DNA of 48,157 nucleotides. It comes from DATMNI01 sp035570275. GTDB taxonomy: Bacteria > Acidobacteriota > Terriglobia > Bryobacterales > Bryobacteraceae. The stretch is taken from assembly GCA_035570275.1 (NCBI GenBank), contig DATMNI010000327.1:1-48157 (forward strand), given 5' to 3'. The notes beneath the pieces are model-generated. The model was given only the letters and a program-made list of their open reading frames with translations, ran no database searches and had not been told where the DNA came from. Shown here in pieces: positions 25,241-33,562 of the stretch. A program made the position numbers and the translations under genes. Position 1 is the first letter of the stretch. Every line of letters starts with the position of its first letter.

Positions 25241-25623
25241 TCCCATTCGTCGAGAAGAACTACAGGGTCATCGCCGACAAGAACAGCAGGGCGATTGCTG
25301 GGCTATCGATGGGCGGCTCTCAGACCCTTGTGGCCACCAACAACAATCCGGGCGTATTCGCCTACATTGGTGTGTTCAGTTCCGGGCCGCGTGTGGTTGA
25401 CGAAGCATTCGAGGCGCAACTGGAAGGCGTCAAAGCAGGAGTAGTTGAGCTATATTGGACCGGTGCCGGGACCACTGACATGGCTCGCGAAGGAACCATG
25501 AACCTCCACTCGATACTGGAAAAGCATGGTTTCAAGACATCCTATAAAGAGATCCCCGGAAACCATTATTGGTTTCTCTGGCGCGATTTCCTCGGCGACT
25601 ACGCTTCCCTCCTGTTCCGCTGA
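25240..25623 (+). pseudogene. 5'-truncated Fae-type esterase
   Basis: From IVPFVEKNYRV onward this matches the C-terminal 125 residues of the esterase at 20465 nearly residue for residue: RAIAGLSMGGSQTLVATNNN, YWTGAGTTDMA and YKEIPGNHYWFLWRDFLGDY. The nucleophile Ser and the His are kept, but the signal peptide, E-set domain and first half of the hydrolase are gone. The frame upstream of 25240 is antisense kinase sequence. It is a remnant of a third copy, cut at the same breakpoint as the kinase. Confidence 0.85.
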
Positions 25624-25803
25624 CACGCCTGGCGATGCAGAGTTGGTGGTACCCTCTCTCAAGAGGGAACTTGCCGCGTAGGGAAAATCCAACCCAAAGG
25701 GGCGGCGGGCCACGCCATGGAGCCAATTTGTGGTTTGAGAGTAAATGAGTGGCCGAGAAGACCGAAAATGAAATCGGCACTGGAGGACATGGAGAATAGC
25801 GGT

Positions 25804-27147
25804 ATGCACACAAGAAATAAATTTATCGCAGCATCGCTGGTCACGATATTGTGCGCTGGCCCGGCGCTCGCCCAACAGCAGCCGCCTCAGGGCACCGGCC
25901 AGCAACAGGTAGCGGGCAGAGGAGGTGCAGGCGCGGTGCGATCTCCGGAAATCGCGCACGACGGGAAAGTCACTTTCCGTTTGTCGGCGCCCGACGCCGC
26001 TTCGGTCGTCGCGCGCAACTCGACCGGAGGCTTTGCGGACTGGCCGGGCGGCAATGAAGTCACGATGACCAAAGGCGACAACGGAGTTTGGTCCGCCACC
26101 ATCGGCCCGCTCAAACCCGAATACTACACCTACAACTTCGTCGTGGATGGCGTTCGAACCATGGATCCTCAAAACCCGGTCCACACGCGGAACGGCACGA
26201 ACTACAGCAATGTGCTTCGGGTTCCCGGCGACCTGACGAACGACTACGCGGTGAACGACGTGCCGCATGGGACCGTGGCGCAGGTCTGGTATCCCTCGCC
26301 CATGCTGAAGCTCACGCGGCGCTTGTACGTATACACGCCGCCTGGATATGAGGTCAGCAAAGCCCGTTACCCCGTTTTCTACCTTTTGCACGGCGGAGGC
26401 GGTGACGAGGGCGACTGGACGAACCTCGGACGCGCGCCAGAGATCCTGGACAACCTGATTGCGGAGGGCAAGGCCACACCGATGATTGTCGTGATGACGA
26501 ACGAGAACTCGAACCAGATCGCCTCGCCGGATGTCGGCGTGCCGCCGCTGGGAGGCGGGCCTTCGGCCGGCGCTCCCGCGCGAGGGACTCCCCAGCCGGG
26601 CAATCCCATGCAAGGGCAGGCGATGCTCACGTTCCCGAAGAGCATTGTCGCCGACTTGATTCCATTCATCGATACAGCCTTTCGGACATTGCCGCACAGA
26701 GATAATCGCGCCATTGCCGGCCTCTCTATGGGCGGCGGCATGACGTTGTTGGCGGCATTCAACAACCTCGACAAGTTCGCATGGGTGGGGACATTCAGCG
26801 CCGGGCTTCCGCCAATGCCTGGCGTTGCAGTACCCATCAATCCGCCGCTGCCGAACGCCGCGAGTTTGAGGGGTCCGGACGTCAACAACACCATCGACAA
26901 GCAGAAGCTTGCCGCCCTTCTTCCCCAACTCGACGCCAGCGCGAACGCTAAACTGCATCTGTACTATGTCGGCATCGGAGCCGAGGACGGACTGATCACC
27001 GCGCACAATGCCTACAAGGAACTCTTGAAGGAGAAGGGCGTCAACGCCACTATTGTCGAAATGCACGGTTATGGGCACGAGTGGGCATTCTGGCGCATCG
27101 CCCTTCACGACTTTGCGCCAAGGTTGTTTAAGCCGCAAGCCAAGTAG
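25804..27147 (+). CDS. Exported Fae/enterochelin-esterase-type esterase with N-terminal E-set domain
   Basis: A 447-residue protein; ATG 25804 gives a signal peptide (ending AGPALAQQQ), with GGAGAA about 7 nt upstream. The order is as in the esterase at 20465: E-set domain (52-140, KVTFRLSAPDAASVV), then hydrolase with FYLLHGGGGDEGDW (192-205), Ser308 in GLSMGGG, Asp395 in GIGAEDG and His425 in HGYGHEWAFW. A Pro/Gly/Ala-rich loop (about 244-272) interrupts the hydrolase domain at the same place as in the paralogue but differs in sequence. It is followed by an M19-like dipeptidase gene in the same direction. Confidence 0.9.
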   Translation: MHTRNKFIAASLVTILCAGPALAQQQPPQGTGQQQVAGRGGAGAVRSPEIAHDGKVTFRLSAPDAASVVARNSTGGFADWPGGNEVTMTKGDNGVWSATIGPLKPEYYTYNFVVDGVRTMDPQNPVHTRNGTNYSNVLRVPGDLTNDYAVNDVPHGTVAQVWYPSPMLKLTRRLYVYTPPGYEVSKARYPVFYLLHGGGGDEGDWTNLGRAPEILDNLIAEGKATPMIVVMTNENSNQIASPDVGVPPLGGGPSAGAPARGTPQPGNPMQGQAMLTFPKSIVADLIPFIDTAFRTLPHRDNRAIAGLSMGGGMTLLAAFNNLDKFAWVGTFSAGLPPMPGVAVPINPPLPNAASLRGPDVNNTIDKQKLAALLPQLDASANAKLHLYYVGIGAEDGLITAHNAYKELLKEKGVNATIVEMHGYGHEWAFWRIALHDFAPRLFKPQAK

Positions 27148-27313
27148 GAGAGTGTCCGGTACATCGTAGAAGGGAGGGGCTCCCGCTCTCGGCAGGTATG
27201 GCCAATGGCGGCATTCAGGTGGTGGACAACATCGGATTGATGGAACAATGAGTCAAGACTCGGGTTTTACGAAGTAGTCGACGAGAGAATCCATTTATGG
27301 GGACCGATCACAA

Positions 27314-28639
27314 ATGAGGCGACCAACAAGCTCTGGCAACCACATACTTCAAGCGGAAACGCTCGGCGAGTCTAGATATAGCGAGGAACGCGGCTACCGG
27401 ATCAATCCAGCGGATGTGGAGAGGCGCGTTCGAACTCGTGTTAATGGGGAAACTGCGATAGAGTCTCAGGCAAAATGTTCCAGACGGCGATTTCTTTCCG
27501 CCGTTGCTGTGACAGCAGGTGCTTCGATCATGCTGCGCCCTCACTTAGGCTGGGCGGCGGATATTACCGATCCACGGGTGGCCGACATCGTAGCCAAAAC
27601 TAGCGGAATCGATACCCATAATCATATCGACGTTCCACTCACCGCCGCCGAAATGCCCGGCCCGGACATCGACCTTGCCGGCGAGATGAAGCGGTCTGGC
27701 CTCTCAGCCATCTGCATGACCTTTGCAACCGACTACCAACCCGGCGATGCTTATGACCGCTTCCTCAAAGGTCTGGAGTCCATGGATCGTCAGTTAGAGC
27801 GCAACGGCATGACGCGTTCCTTGAACCCGGCCGACGTCGGCACCGCTCAGAAGAAGGGCCAGCCGACCGTGATTCAGGCGATCGAAGGGTGCCATTTCCT
27901 TCAAGGCCGTATTGAGCGAGTGGAAGAAGCCTACAAGCGGGGTTTGCGGCACTTGGGACTACTTCACGACAGCGACGCCTCCGTGCCGCTGGGCGATGTG
28001 TACACCAACCCTCCGCGGTTTGGCGGATTGACCGCATTCGGGACGGACGTCATCAAGGAAGGCAACAGGCTGGGCATGCTCATCGATCTTGCGCACGCCA
28101 ATTTACAAACCACGGAAGCCGCGCTCAAGGTTGCTACCCGACCGGTCATCATTTCCCATACCGGTCTCGATACGCAGGTGGGGAACAATCCATCCATGGC
28201 GGGGATGATGCGCCCAAGACTCATTAGCAAAGAGCAGGCAGGGATGGTGGCGAATGCCGGGGGGGTGATCGGTGTCTGGACGCATCTGGCCGATACGCCG
28301 TTGGTGTATGCAAAGAATGTCCGCGCGCTGGTCGATGTGATCGGAGTCGATCATGTCTGCATTGGCACGGACACCAAACTCACCCAGCCCTTCGGTGGCC
28401 GCGGCGGGGGGCCTCCCGGTGGGGGTCGCCCAGGTGGCGGTCCTCCTAGAGGCGGCCGCCCCGGTCAACAGAATGCTCGCGTCGGAGAACGCACCAATCT
28501 GGCATGGCAGGATCAAACTGCCGGGTTTTACTACGTCGTGGTCGATGCGCTCTTGAAAACTGACTTCACCCCGGACGAGATTGGAAGGATCGGCGGCGGG
28601 AACTTTCTGCGCGTATTCGGCGAGGCCGTTAAGAAATAG
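27314..28639 (+). CDS. Membrane dipeptidase-like protein (peptidase M19 family), Tat-exported paralogue
   Basis: Up to 441 residues. The Tat motif SRRRFLSAVAV (57-67) lies unusually far from the ATG at 27314; a GTG at 27416 would shorten the leader, but neither start has a clear Shine-Dalgarno. Metal-site residues are HNH (His102, His104, replacing the usual HxD), Glu191 in QAIEGCHF, His261 in IDLAHAN, His282 in IISHTG and Asp353 in GTDTKL. A 26-residue Gly/Pro/Arg-rich insert (361-386) follows Asp353 and is absent from the paralogue at 17880. Both proteins share VEEAYxRGLRHL and end EIGKIGGGNF/EIGRIGGGNF, so they arose by duplication. Confidence 0.87.
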   Translation: MRRPTSSGNHILQAETLGESRYSEERGYRINPADVERRVRTRVNGETAIESQAKCSRRRFLSAVAVTAGASIMLRPHLGWAADITDPRVADIVAKTSGIDTHNHIDVPLTAAEMPGPDIDLAGEMKRSGLSAICMTFATDYQPGDAYDRFLKGLESMDRQLERNGMTRSLNPADVGTAQKKGQPTVIQAIEGCHFLQGRIERVEEAYKRGLRHLGLLHDSDASVPLGDVYTNPPRFGGLTAFGTDVIKEGNRLGMLIDLAHANLQTTEAALKVATRPVIISHTGLDTQVGNNPSMAGMMRPRLISKEQAGMVANAGGVIGVWTHLADTPLVYAKNVRALVDVIGVDHVCIGTDTKLTQPFGGRGGGPPGGGRPGGGPPRGGRPGQQNARVGERTNLAWQDQTAGFYYVVVDALLKTDFTPDEIGRIGGGNFLRVFGEAVKK

Positions 28640-29245
28640 GCTGTAGGGTTTTGAATCTTGAACCGCCGTAGGTTTTGCCGAAACAAAAGTCGTCCGGATT
28701 CTTTTCTTTGGCGCGGCGGTGAAGCTCTCGGCGAGGTGATTGAAGCCCCCCGGTCAATTCGCTCCGAAAACCTTGGCTGTGATCTTCGCTGCCAGATCGA
28801 GTCGTCCGGGCCACCCAAGGCGGCGGCAATGATCCTTGTCAGGAGCGCAGGGTTCGGCGCTATCATCGACGCGTGCCACGGGGGGCTCGGGCGGATTTTC
28901 TGACGCTAATCCGAAATATTCCCCGCTTGGTTAACACCCTGGAGAAATTGCCTCACCAGGTTTTCTCCATTCGAGTGTTCGTATTAGGGTTGCATTCGGG
29001 GAGCCAAGAAGAACAAGTAACTGTACCAAAACATTGGTGGCTGGCTGTGGGCCGATGCGGCTCATCTCAACAAAATATTCGGGAGCCAGACCAGGTGGCA
29101 GCAGTCTCGACTCCGAGGCCGGCTTAGTTTTAGTGTAGAAGCGTAATTGCCCAAGTGGGGACCGCGTCTAATCTGGCCGACTGTTCGCGTCCTAGCGCGA
29201 CCGTCCGCTGAGAGGCGCCGCACACCAGTGGCACACTGCGCGTTG
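28640..29245. other. Intergenic region, no gene seen
   Basis: About 600 bases without a recognisable gene, RNA or strong hairpin. Frames on both strands are short and have no family-like sequence. Together with the following stretch it forms the gene-poor flank of the tRNA-Leu fragment at 29950. Confidence 0.4.
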
Positions 29246-29452
29246 TCACGTAACTGAATTGTCGGCGTTTACCAAGATGATGACTGATCGGGGTTCAGTC
29301 GCATTCCGGCGCGCTCGCGGAGTGCCACGAGGCTGCGCTGCCACGCTCGGCAGACCTCGGCGTAGTTCCTTCTCCAGCAGGGCCCACCCTTCATTGTCGG
29401 TGCCCGGCCTGTCGGAGAGTCGGAATGCACATCGATCAGACGGCTTGCTCAA
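29246..29452 (-). CDS. Doubtful small frame after the hypothetical gene
   Basis: A 68-residue frame whose TTG start overlaps the stop of the preceding hypothetical gene as TTGA. It starts MSKPSDRCAFRLSDRPG and ends ADNSVT. I recognise nothing in it and the composition is not decisive. It is listed because the 4-nt overlap is the normal sign of translational coupling. Confidence 0.2.
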   Translation of the reverse strand: MSKPSDRCAFRLSDRPGTDNEGWALLEKELRRGLPSVAAQPRGTPRARRNATEPRSVIILVNADNSVT

Positions 29453-29877
29453 TCAGGGGGCGATAGTGGCTCAACCGTGAACCCGAACAAGCTTGCTTTG
29501 AACTGTTCATACGTCAATATCGCCAACTCACACCCAATCAGGTCGGCCACTGCGGTCAGAGCCTTATGCTGTCCCTTATCGCGCGTTACAAAGCTTCTGC
29601 AATAGGGGAGGTAGACCGCCATGAACATGTCATACGGTCTCGCTTCGCCCAGCCAACGCTCGTTCGGACCACGTATGCAGCGGTCGTACTGGCTGAAGCA
29701 GAGGGCGACGAGGAGGGCCTTGAACGGAGGACATCGTTCAATGAAGTCCTTTACCTCGGACTCAGGCGGCAGAGTGGCCGTTGCGCGCTCTATGAGCCCG
29801 ACGCCGATCGTGAGGTAGGCGCCGCAGCCGGACATGAGGTGATCTGTTACATAGGGCAATATCGGGCAATGGTCCAC
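29449..29877 (-). CDS. Hypothetical protein, possibly PIN-like
   Basis: A 142-residue protein from GTG 29877; an in-frame ATG lies at residue 15. The C-terminal half looks like real conserved protein: RPYDMFMAVYLPYCRSFVTR, then DKGQHKALTAVADL and ILTYEQF. This strand-helix pattern with conserved acidic residues resembles the end of PIN-like proteins I have seen in soil bacteria, but I cannot name the family. The frame stays open upstream to a TGA inside the tRNA-Leu fragment and would add a Cys-x-x-Cys segment, without a start codon. The gene may belong to an integrated element next to that fragment. Confidence 0.5.
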   Translation of the reverse strand: MDHCPILPYVTDHLMSGCGAYLTIGVGLIERATATLPPESEVKDFIERCPPFKALLVALCFSQYDRCIRGPNERWLGEARPYDMFMAVYLPYCRSFVTRDKGQHKALTAVADLIGCELAILTYEQFKASLFGFTVEPLSPPD

Positions 29878-29949
29878 GGCATTGATGGCAACTTTGGCAT
29901 TCTGAGCAACGTAGAATCTGCAACTTATACATTCGTTTGGATGCTGCTT

Positions 29950-29974
29950 GGTTCAAGTCCCACCTCCGGCACCA
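29950..29974 (+). other. 3' end of a tRNA-Leu gene (putative attachment-site remnant)
   Basis: The 25 bases from GGTTCAAGTCCC to CTCCGGCACCA are the T-loop, T-stem 3' strand, acceptor 3' strand, discriminator A and encoded CCA of a tRNA. The acceptor strand CTCCGGC pairs with GCCGGAG, the start of many bacterial tRNA-Leu genes. Upstream of the T-loop the match ends: CTTGG stands where GTGGG would be needed, and no D-arm, anticodon or 5' acceptor is present. Fragments like this are what tRNA-targeting integrases leave at one end of an island. No second copy and no integrase are in the window. Confidence 0.7.
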
Positions 29975-30077
29975 AATTGGACTCAGCTACCGCGGACTTA
30001 CCAGGTTGGCGCATTTGGGAAGAGCCGCGGCTCAGACGAAACTCGCCGGCGCGTAGTTCCCGGAACACCCCGAACCT

Positions 30078-33000
30078 CTACCAATACAACTTCAACGCCA
30101 ATTGGATCTCACGCGACGTGCGCTGGAACAGCGGGGGCTGGCCGGCTGACGTGATTTGTCCCACGCTCAAATTACCGATCTGCGCGTTCGGATTATTGAA
30201 TTGCGGTGTGTTCAAAAAGTTGAACGCTTCCGCACGGAATTGCACCCGCCTCTTCTGATCCGCGCTGAACGCGAAGCTCTTGAATAGAGAAACGTCGAGT
30301 TGCTTTGTGCCGGGGCCGTACAATGCGTTTCGGCCGGCATTGCCATAGGTGAAGTTGCCCGGCGACACGAATGCGGCCGGGTCGAACCATCTTTGGATGG
30401 TCGGGTTATCCAGCGTCCCTGCGCCGATGCGGTTGGGCCACTGCACTCCGCTGCCTGCGTTCAGCAGGCTGGACGCCATGGTCATGGTGAAGGGCGTACC
30501 GGTCTGGAACGAGTCGATGCTGTTGATCTGCCAGCCTCCGGCGATCCACTGCAACGGACCGCCGGCGTTACCAAGGAGCGCCTTGCCCTTGCCGATCGGC
30601 AATTCGTACGTCCAGCTCAGCACCACGTTATGGCGCAAATCGAAGCTCGAGTTGCCGCGGTTCAAGCTCAAGTTATACGGAGTCTGCACCGTTTCCGATC
30701 CGGTTCCGCTGCTGTTATCGATGCTATGCGACCAGGTCCATGCGGCCAGCATGGAAAACCCGGAGCTGAACCGCCGTTCGAAGGTGGTCTGCAGCGAGTG
30801 ATAGTGGGAATCGGCCCAGGGCCCCACCGCCGTGCCATCGCCGAGGTTGGGATAAGGGCGTCGGGCGGCTACCGCGCCGGCGCCGGGAATCGCCTCGTTG
30901 ATATTGTCGGTCACCAGGACATGGGTACCCTTCATGCCGACATAGGCCACCGTGAGGACATTGTTCCTCCCCAGTTCGCGTTGCACATTGATGTTCCACT
31001 CGTAGTTGCCGTTGGTCTTGAAATCCCGCGGATAGTAGACCCAGGCCAAACCCGCTATGGGAAACAGGGCCGGGCGAGCCGCCGGGAATCCAACCGAAAT
31101 CGGCGAAGCGCCCGCGAAATCGGCGGCATTGTTGGAGGCCTGCAGCGAACCGCTGAAGGGCGGGTTCTTGGCCGGAGATAGATTAGACGTCTGCATGGCG
31201 AAGGCGTAGAAGATGCCGAAGCCGGCGCGGATCACCGTCTTCGGCGTCACGTTGTAGGCCAGCCCGGCGCGCGGGCCGAAATTTGTGTAGCGCCCGTCGG
31301 TCGTGGAGTTCCCGCTGTAAGGCGCCGTGCCCACCGGGACCAGCGTTCCGCCGCCGGTTGGCACGAAGCCCGCCAACTGGTTATGGCGCTCGGTCCAGGG
31401 CGTCACCATGTCGTCGCGCAGTCCATAATTGAGCGTCAGCTTCGTTGAGATGCGCCATGTGTCCTGCACGTAAAAGCTGTTGATGAAACGATGCAGGCTG
31501 AAGAATTTGGTGATGTCGATGTCTGAGCTGATGGGGTGGCCAAACATGAAGTCGCTCAGCCCGTAGCCGCTGTAAACGCCGGAAAAGACCATCTGGCCCA
31601 CGGGATAGGTCGGCGAGAAAAACGAAAAGCGCCTGCTCATGATGTCGGCGCCGAATTTGAGCTCGTGGCTGCCTTTCACCCAGCTTAAAGCCTGGGAGAA
31701 TTGATAGTCGTTGTTGACCTTCGCGAGGCTTCCCGATCCGTCGCCGAGCCCGACGGTGCCGGTGATGCTGACGTTGGTCAGCCCTCCGGCTGAGCCGCCG
31801 CTGTTGGCGTTGGGAATTCCCAGCGATTCGGCCAGCGTCTTCTGCCCCAGATCCGCATCGTTGATGTACTCGATCATGCGCGACAGCGCGACGCGGGCGT
31901 CGTAGTAAATATGCGGCGAAATAACACGCCCGTATCCGATCACGCCTTGCCAGGCTGGAACCAGCGTGTTACCGGGCCGCGAGGGCCCTCCGCCGATCGC
32001 CGGCGCCGGCAGAAATCCCGGCGTCACCGTATCCGGATTCTCGCGGCTCACGCGCCCGAACAGAGACGACGCTCCGGTGCGGTAATCGAGCCGGATATCG
32101 AACTGGTCGACGCTGGTCTGCTGGCCGGGATTGTAAAGGTAATTCGAGGTCACGCCCGGCAGGTTCTGCGCCGGATATAGCGCCATCAGCTTGGCCGACG
32201 TGGGGTCGATGGCCGAAGCCGGGATGATGTTGTTCGGCAGCGGCGTGTGGCCGTTCCCGCGCGGATCGAAGATCACCGTCTTAGGCAGCAGCGCCGAGAA
32301 ATCGCCGCTGTGAAACGCCGCGATCGGCACCGTGCTGGTGAAGGTTTGTGCCTGGTACACGCGCTTGCCTTCGTAATCGGCGAAGAAGAACAGCTCGTCC
32401 TTCCCGTTGAACACCTTCGGGATCACCACCGGGCCGCCGGCGTTGAATCCGAACTGGTTCAGCCGGAACGGCGGAATGGGATTGGCGGCGGAGTCGAAGA
32501 AATTCTTGGCATCAAAGGCGGAGTTGCGCAGGAATTCGTAGGCCGCGCCGTGCAGTCCGTTGGTGCCGGACTTGATGTCCACGTTGATCACGCCCGCCCC
32601 GCCGCCATAGGCCGCCGCGGCCGAACTGGTCTGCACCTTGAACTCCCGAATGGCGTCCACAGATGGAAAGAAAATCACCATGCCCGCGTCGTTGTCCACG
32701 CTCTGGACGCCGTCAAACAGGTACACCACGCCCTCCGATGGCGCGCCATTAATCACCGCCCCGTTTGTGCCGCGTCCGCTGGTATAGCCCTGCAGAATGG
32801 AATTCGACGCGCTTCCGCGATTGTTCACGCCCGGGGCGAGAGTGACGAGTTGGGTAAAGTTGCGTGTGTTCAACGGAAGATCGACCACTTGTTGTTCCGC
32901 CCGAACGTTGCCGACTTCCGAAGACGCCGTTTCGAGCAGCGCCGATTCACCCTTCACGACGACTTCCTCGGTCACGCCCCCGACTTCCAGAGTGACATCC

Positions 33001-33302
33001 GCGGCAAGGCGCTGGTCGACCGAAAGTTCAAAGGAACGGCTGGTCTCACGGAATCCCTGGTGACGTACCGTGATGGTGTACTTGTCGGCAGGGAGGGACA
33101 CGAAACTGTACTCACCGGCCGGCGACGTAGTCGCCTGGCGCGCGACATTCGTGGTCTGGCTGCGAATTTCCACCAGCGCGCCTGGCACCGGCGCCAGCGA
33201 AGGATCTTTGACCAGACCCGTAACCGATCCGAATTGAAACTGAGCGAAACCGGCACAGCACCAAGCGAGGGCGCCGAACAAAATGACGGCAACTTTGCGC
33301 AT
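30078..33302 (-). CDS. TonB-dependent receptor, Oar-like, with N-terminal carboxypeptidase-regulatory-like domain
   Basis: A 1,074-residue outer-membrane protein. A signal peptide (1-20, ending AGFAQ) precedes a carboxypeptidase-regulatory-like sandwich (GSVTGLVKDPSLAPVPGALV) and a plug-like segment (EEVVVKGESALLETASSEVG, then LPLNTRNFTQLVTLAPGVN). The barrel ends in aromatic Trp (ALKLYW). It differs widely from the receptor at 992, so they are not recent copies. Ligand unknown. Its neighbours are a decayed beta-propeller gene upstream and the hypothetical gene and tRNA fragment downstream. Confidence 0.93.
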   Translation of the reverse strand: MRKVAVILFGALAWCCAGFAQFQFGSVTGLVKDPSLAPVPGALVEIRSQTTNVARQATTSPAGEYSFVSLPADKYTITVRHQGFRETSRSFELSVDQRLAADVTLEVGGVTEEVVVKGESALLETASSEVGNVRAEQQVVDLPLNTRNFTQLVTLAPGVNNRGSASNSILQGYTSGRGTNGAVINGAPSEGVVYLFDGVQSVDNDAGMVIFFPSVDAIREFKVQTSSAAAAYGGGAGVINVDIKSGTNGLHGAAYEFLRNSAFDAKNFFDSAANPIPPFRLNQFGFNAGGPVVIPKVFNGKDELFFFADYEGKRVYQAQTFTSTVPIAAFHSGDFSALLPKTVIFDPRGNGHTPLPNNIIPASAIDPTSAKLMALYPAQNLPGVTSNYLYNPGQQTSVDQFDIRLDYRTGASSLFGRVSRENPDTVTPGFLPAPAIGGGPSRPGNTLVPAWQGVIGYGRVISPHIYYDARVALSRMIEYINDADLGQKTLAESLGIPNANSGGSAGGLTNVSITGTVGLGDGSGSLAKVNNDYQFSQALSWVKGSHELKFGADIMSRRFSFFSPTYPVGQMVFSGVYSGYGLSDFMFGHPISSDIDITKFFSLHRFINSFYVQDTWRISTKLTLNYGLRDDMVTPWTERHNQLAGFVPTGGGTLVPVGTAPYSGNSTTDGRYTNFGPRAGLAYNVTPKTVIRAGFGIFYAFAMQTSNLSPAKNPPFSGSLQASNNAADFAGASPISVGFPAARPALFPIAGLAWVYYPRDFKTNGNYEWNINVQRELGRNNVLTVAYVGMKGTHVLVTDNINEAIPGAGAVAARRPYPNLGDGTAVGPWADSHYHSLQTTFERRFSSGFSMLAAWTWSHSIDNSSGTGSETVQTPYNLSLNRGNSSFDLRHNVVLSWTYELPIGKGKALLGNAGGPLQWIAGGWQINSIDSFQTGTPFTMTMASSLLNAGSGVQWPNRIGAGTLDNPTIQRWFDPAAFVSPGNFTYGNAGRNALYGPGTKQLDVSLFKSFAFSADQKRRVQFRAEAFNFLNTPQFNNPNAQIGNLSVGQITSAGQPPLFQRTSREIQLALKLYW

Positions 33303-33562
33303 TCAAACCTCCAAAGACTGAATTGCTGAAAGTCTATCACTATCCGACGGATACATGAGGCCATTCGCGCGTCGACCTCCACGTCAGCCAACTGATTAGT
33401 ACACGCTTTCGGGGGTTCAGTGACGCATGGCAAGACCGCTTGCGTACGCGCGCGGCTCCGATTAGATCACCCAGACCCAATCCGAGCCACGACTTGTCGC
33501 TCGACTGTTAGGGAGTGGTACGCCGCTGGCAGCGAACTGGCGCCTGGCAATACCCCTCAGCG

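Noticed and set aside
25450..27138. A 562-residue frame on the minus strand
   Set aside because: It is antisense to the well-supported esterase at 25804 and shows no family motifs.
32247..33329. A 360-residue frame on the plus strand
   Set aside because: Antisense to the TonB-dependent receptor and Arg/His-rich; a shadow of GC-rich codon use.
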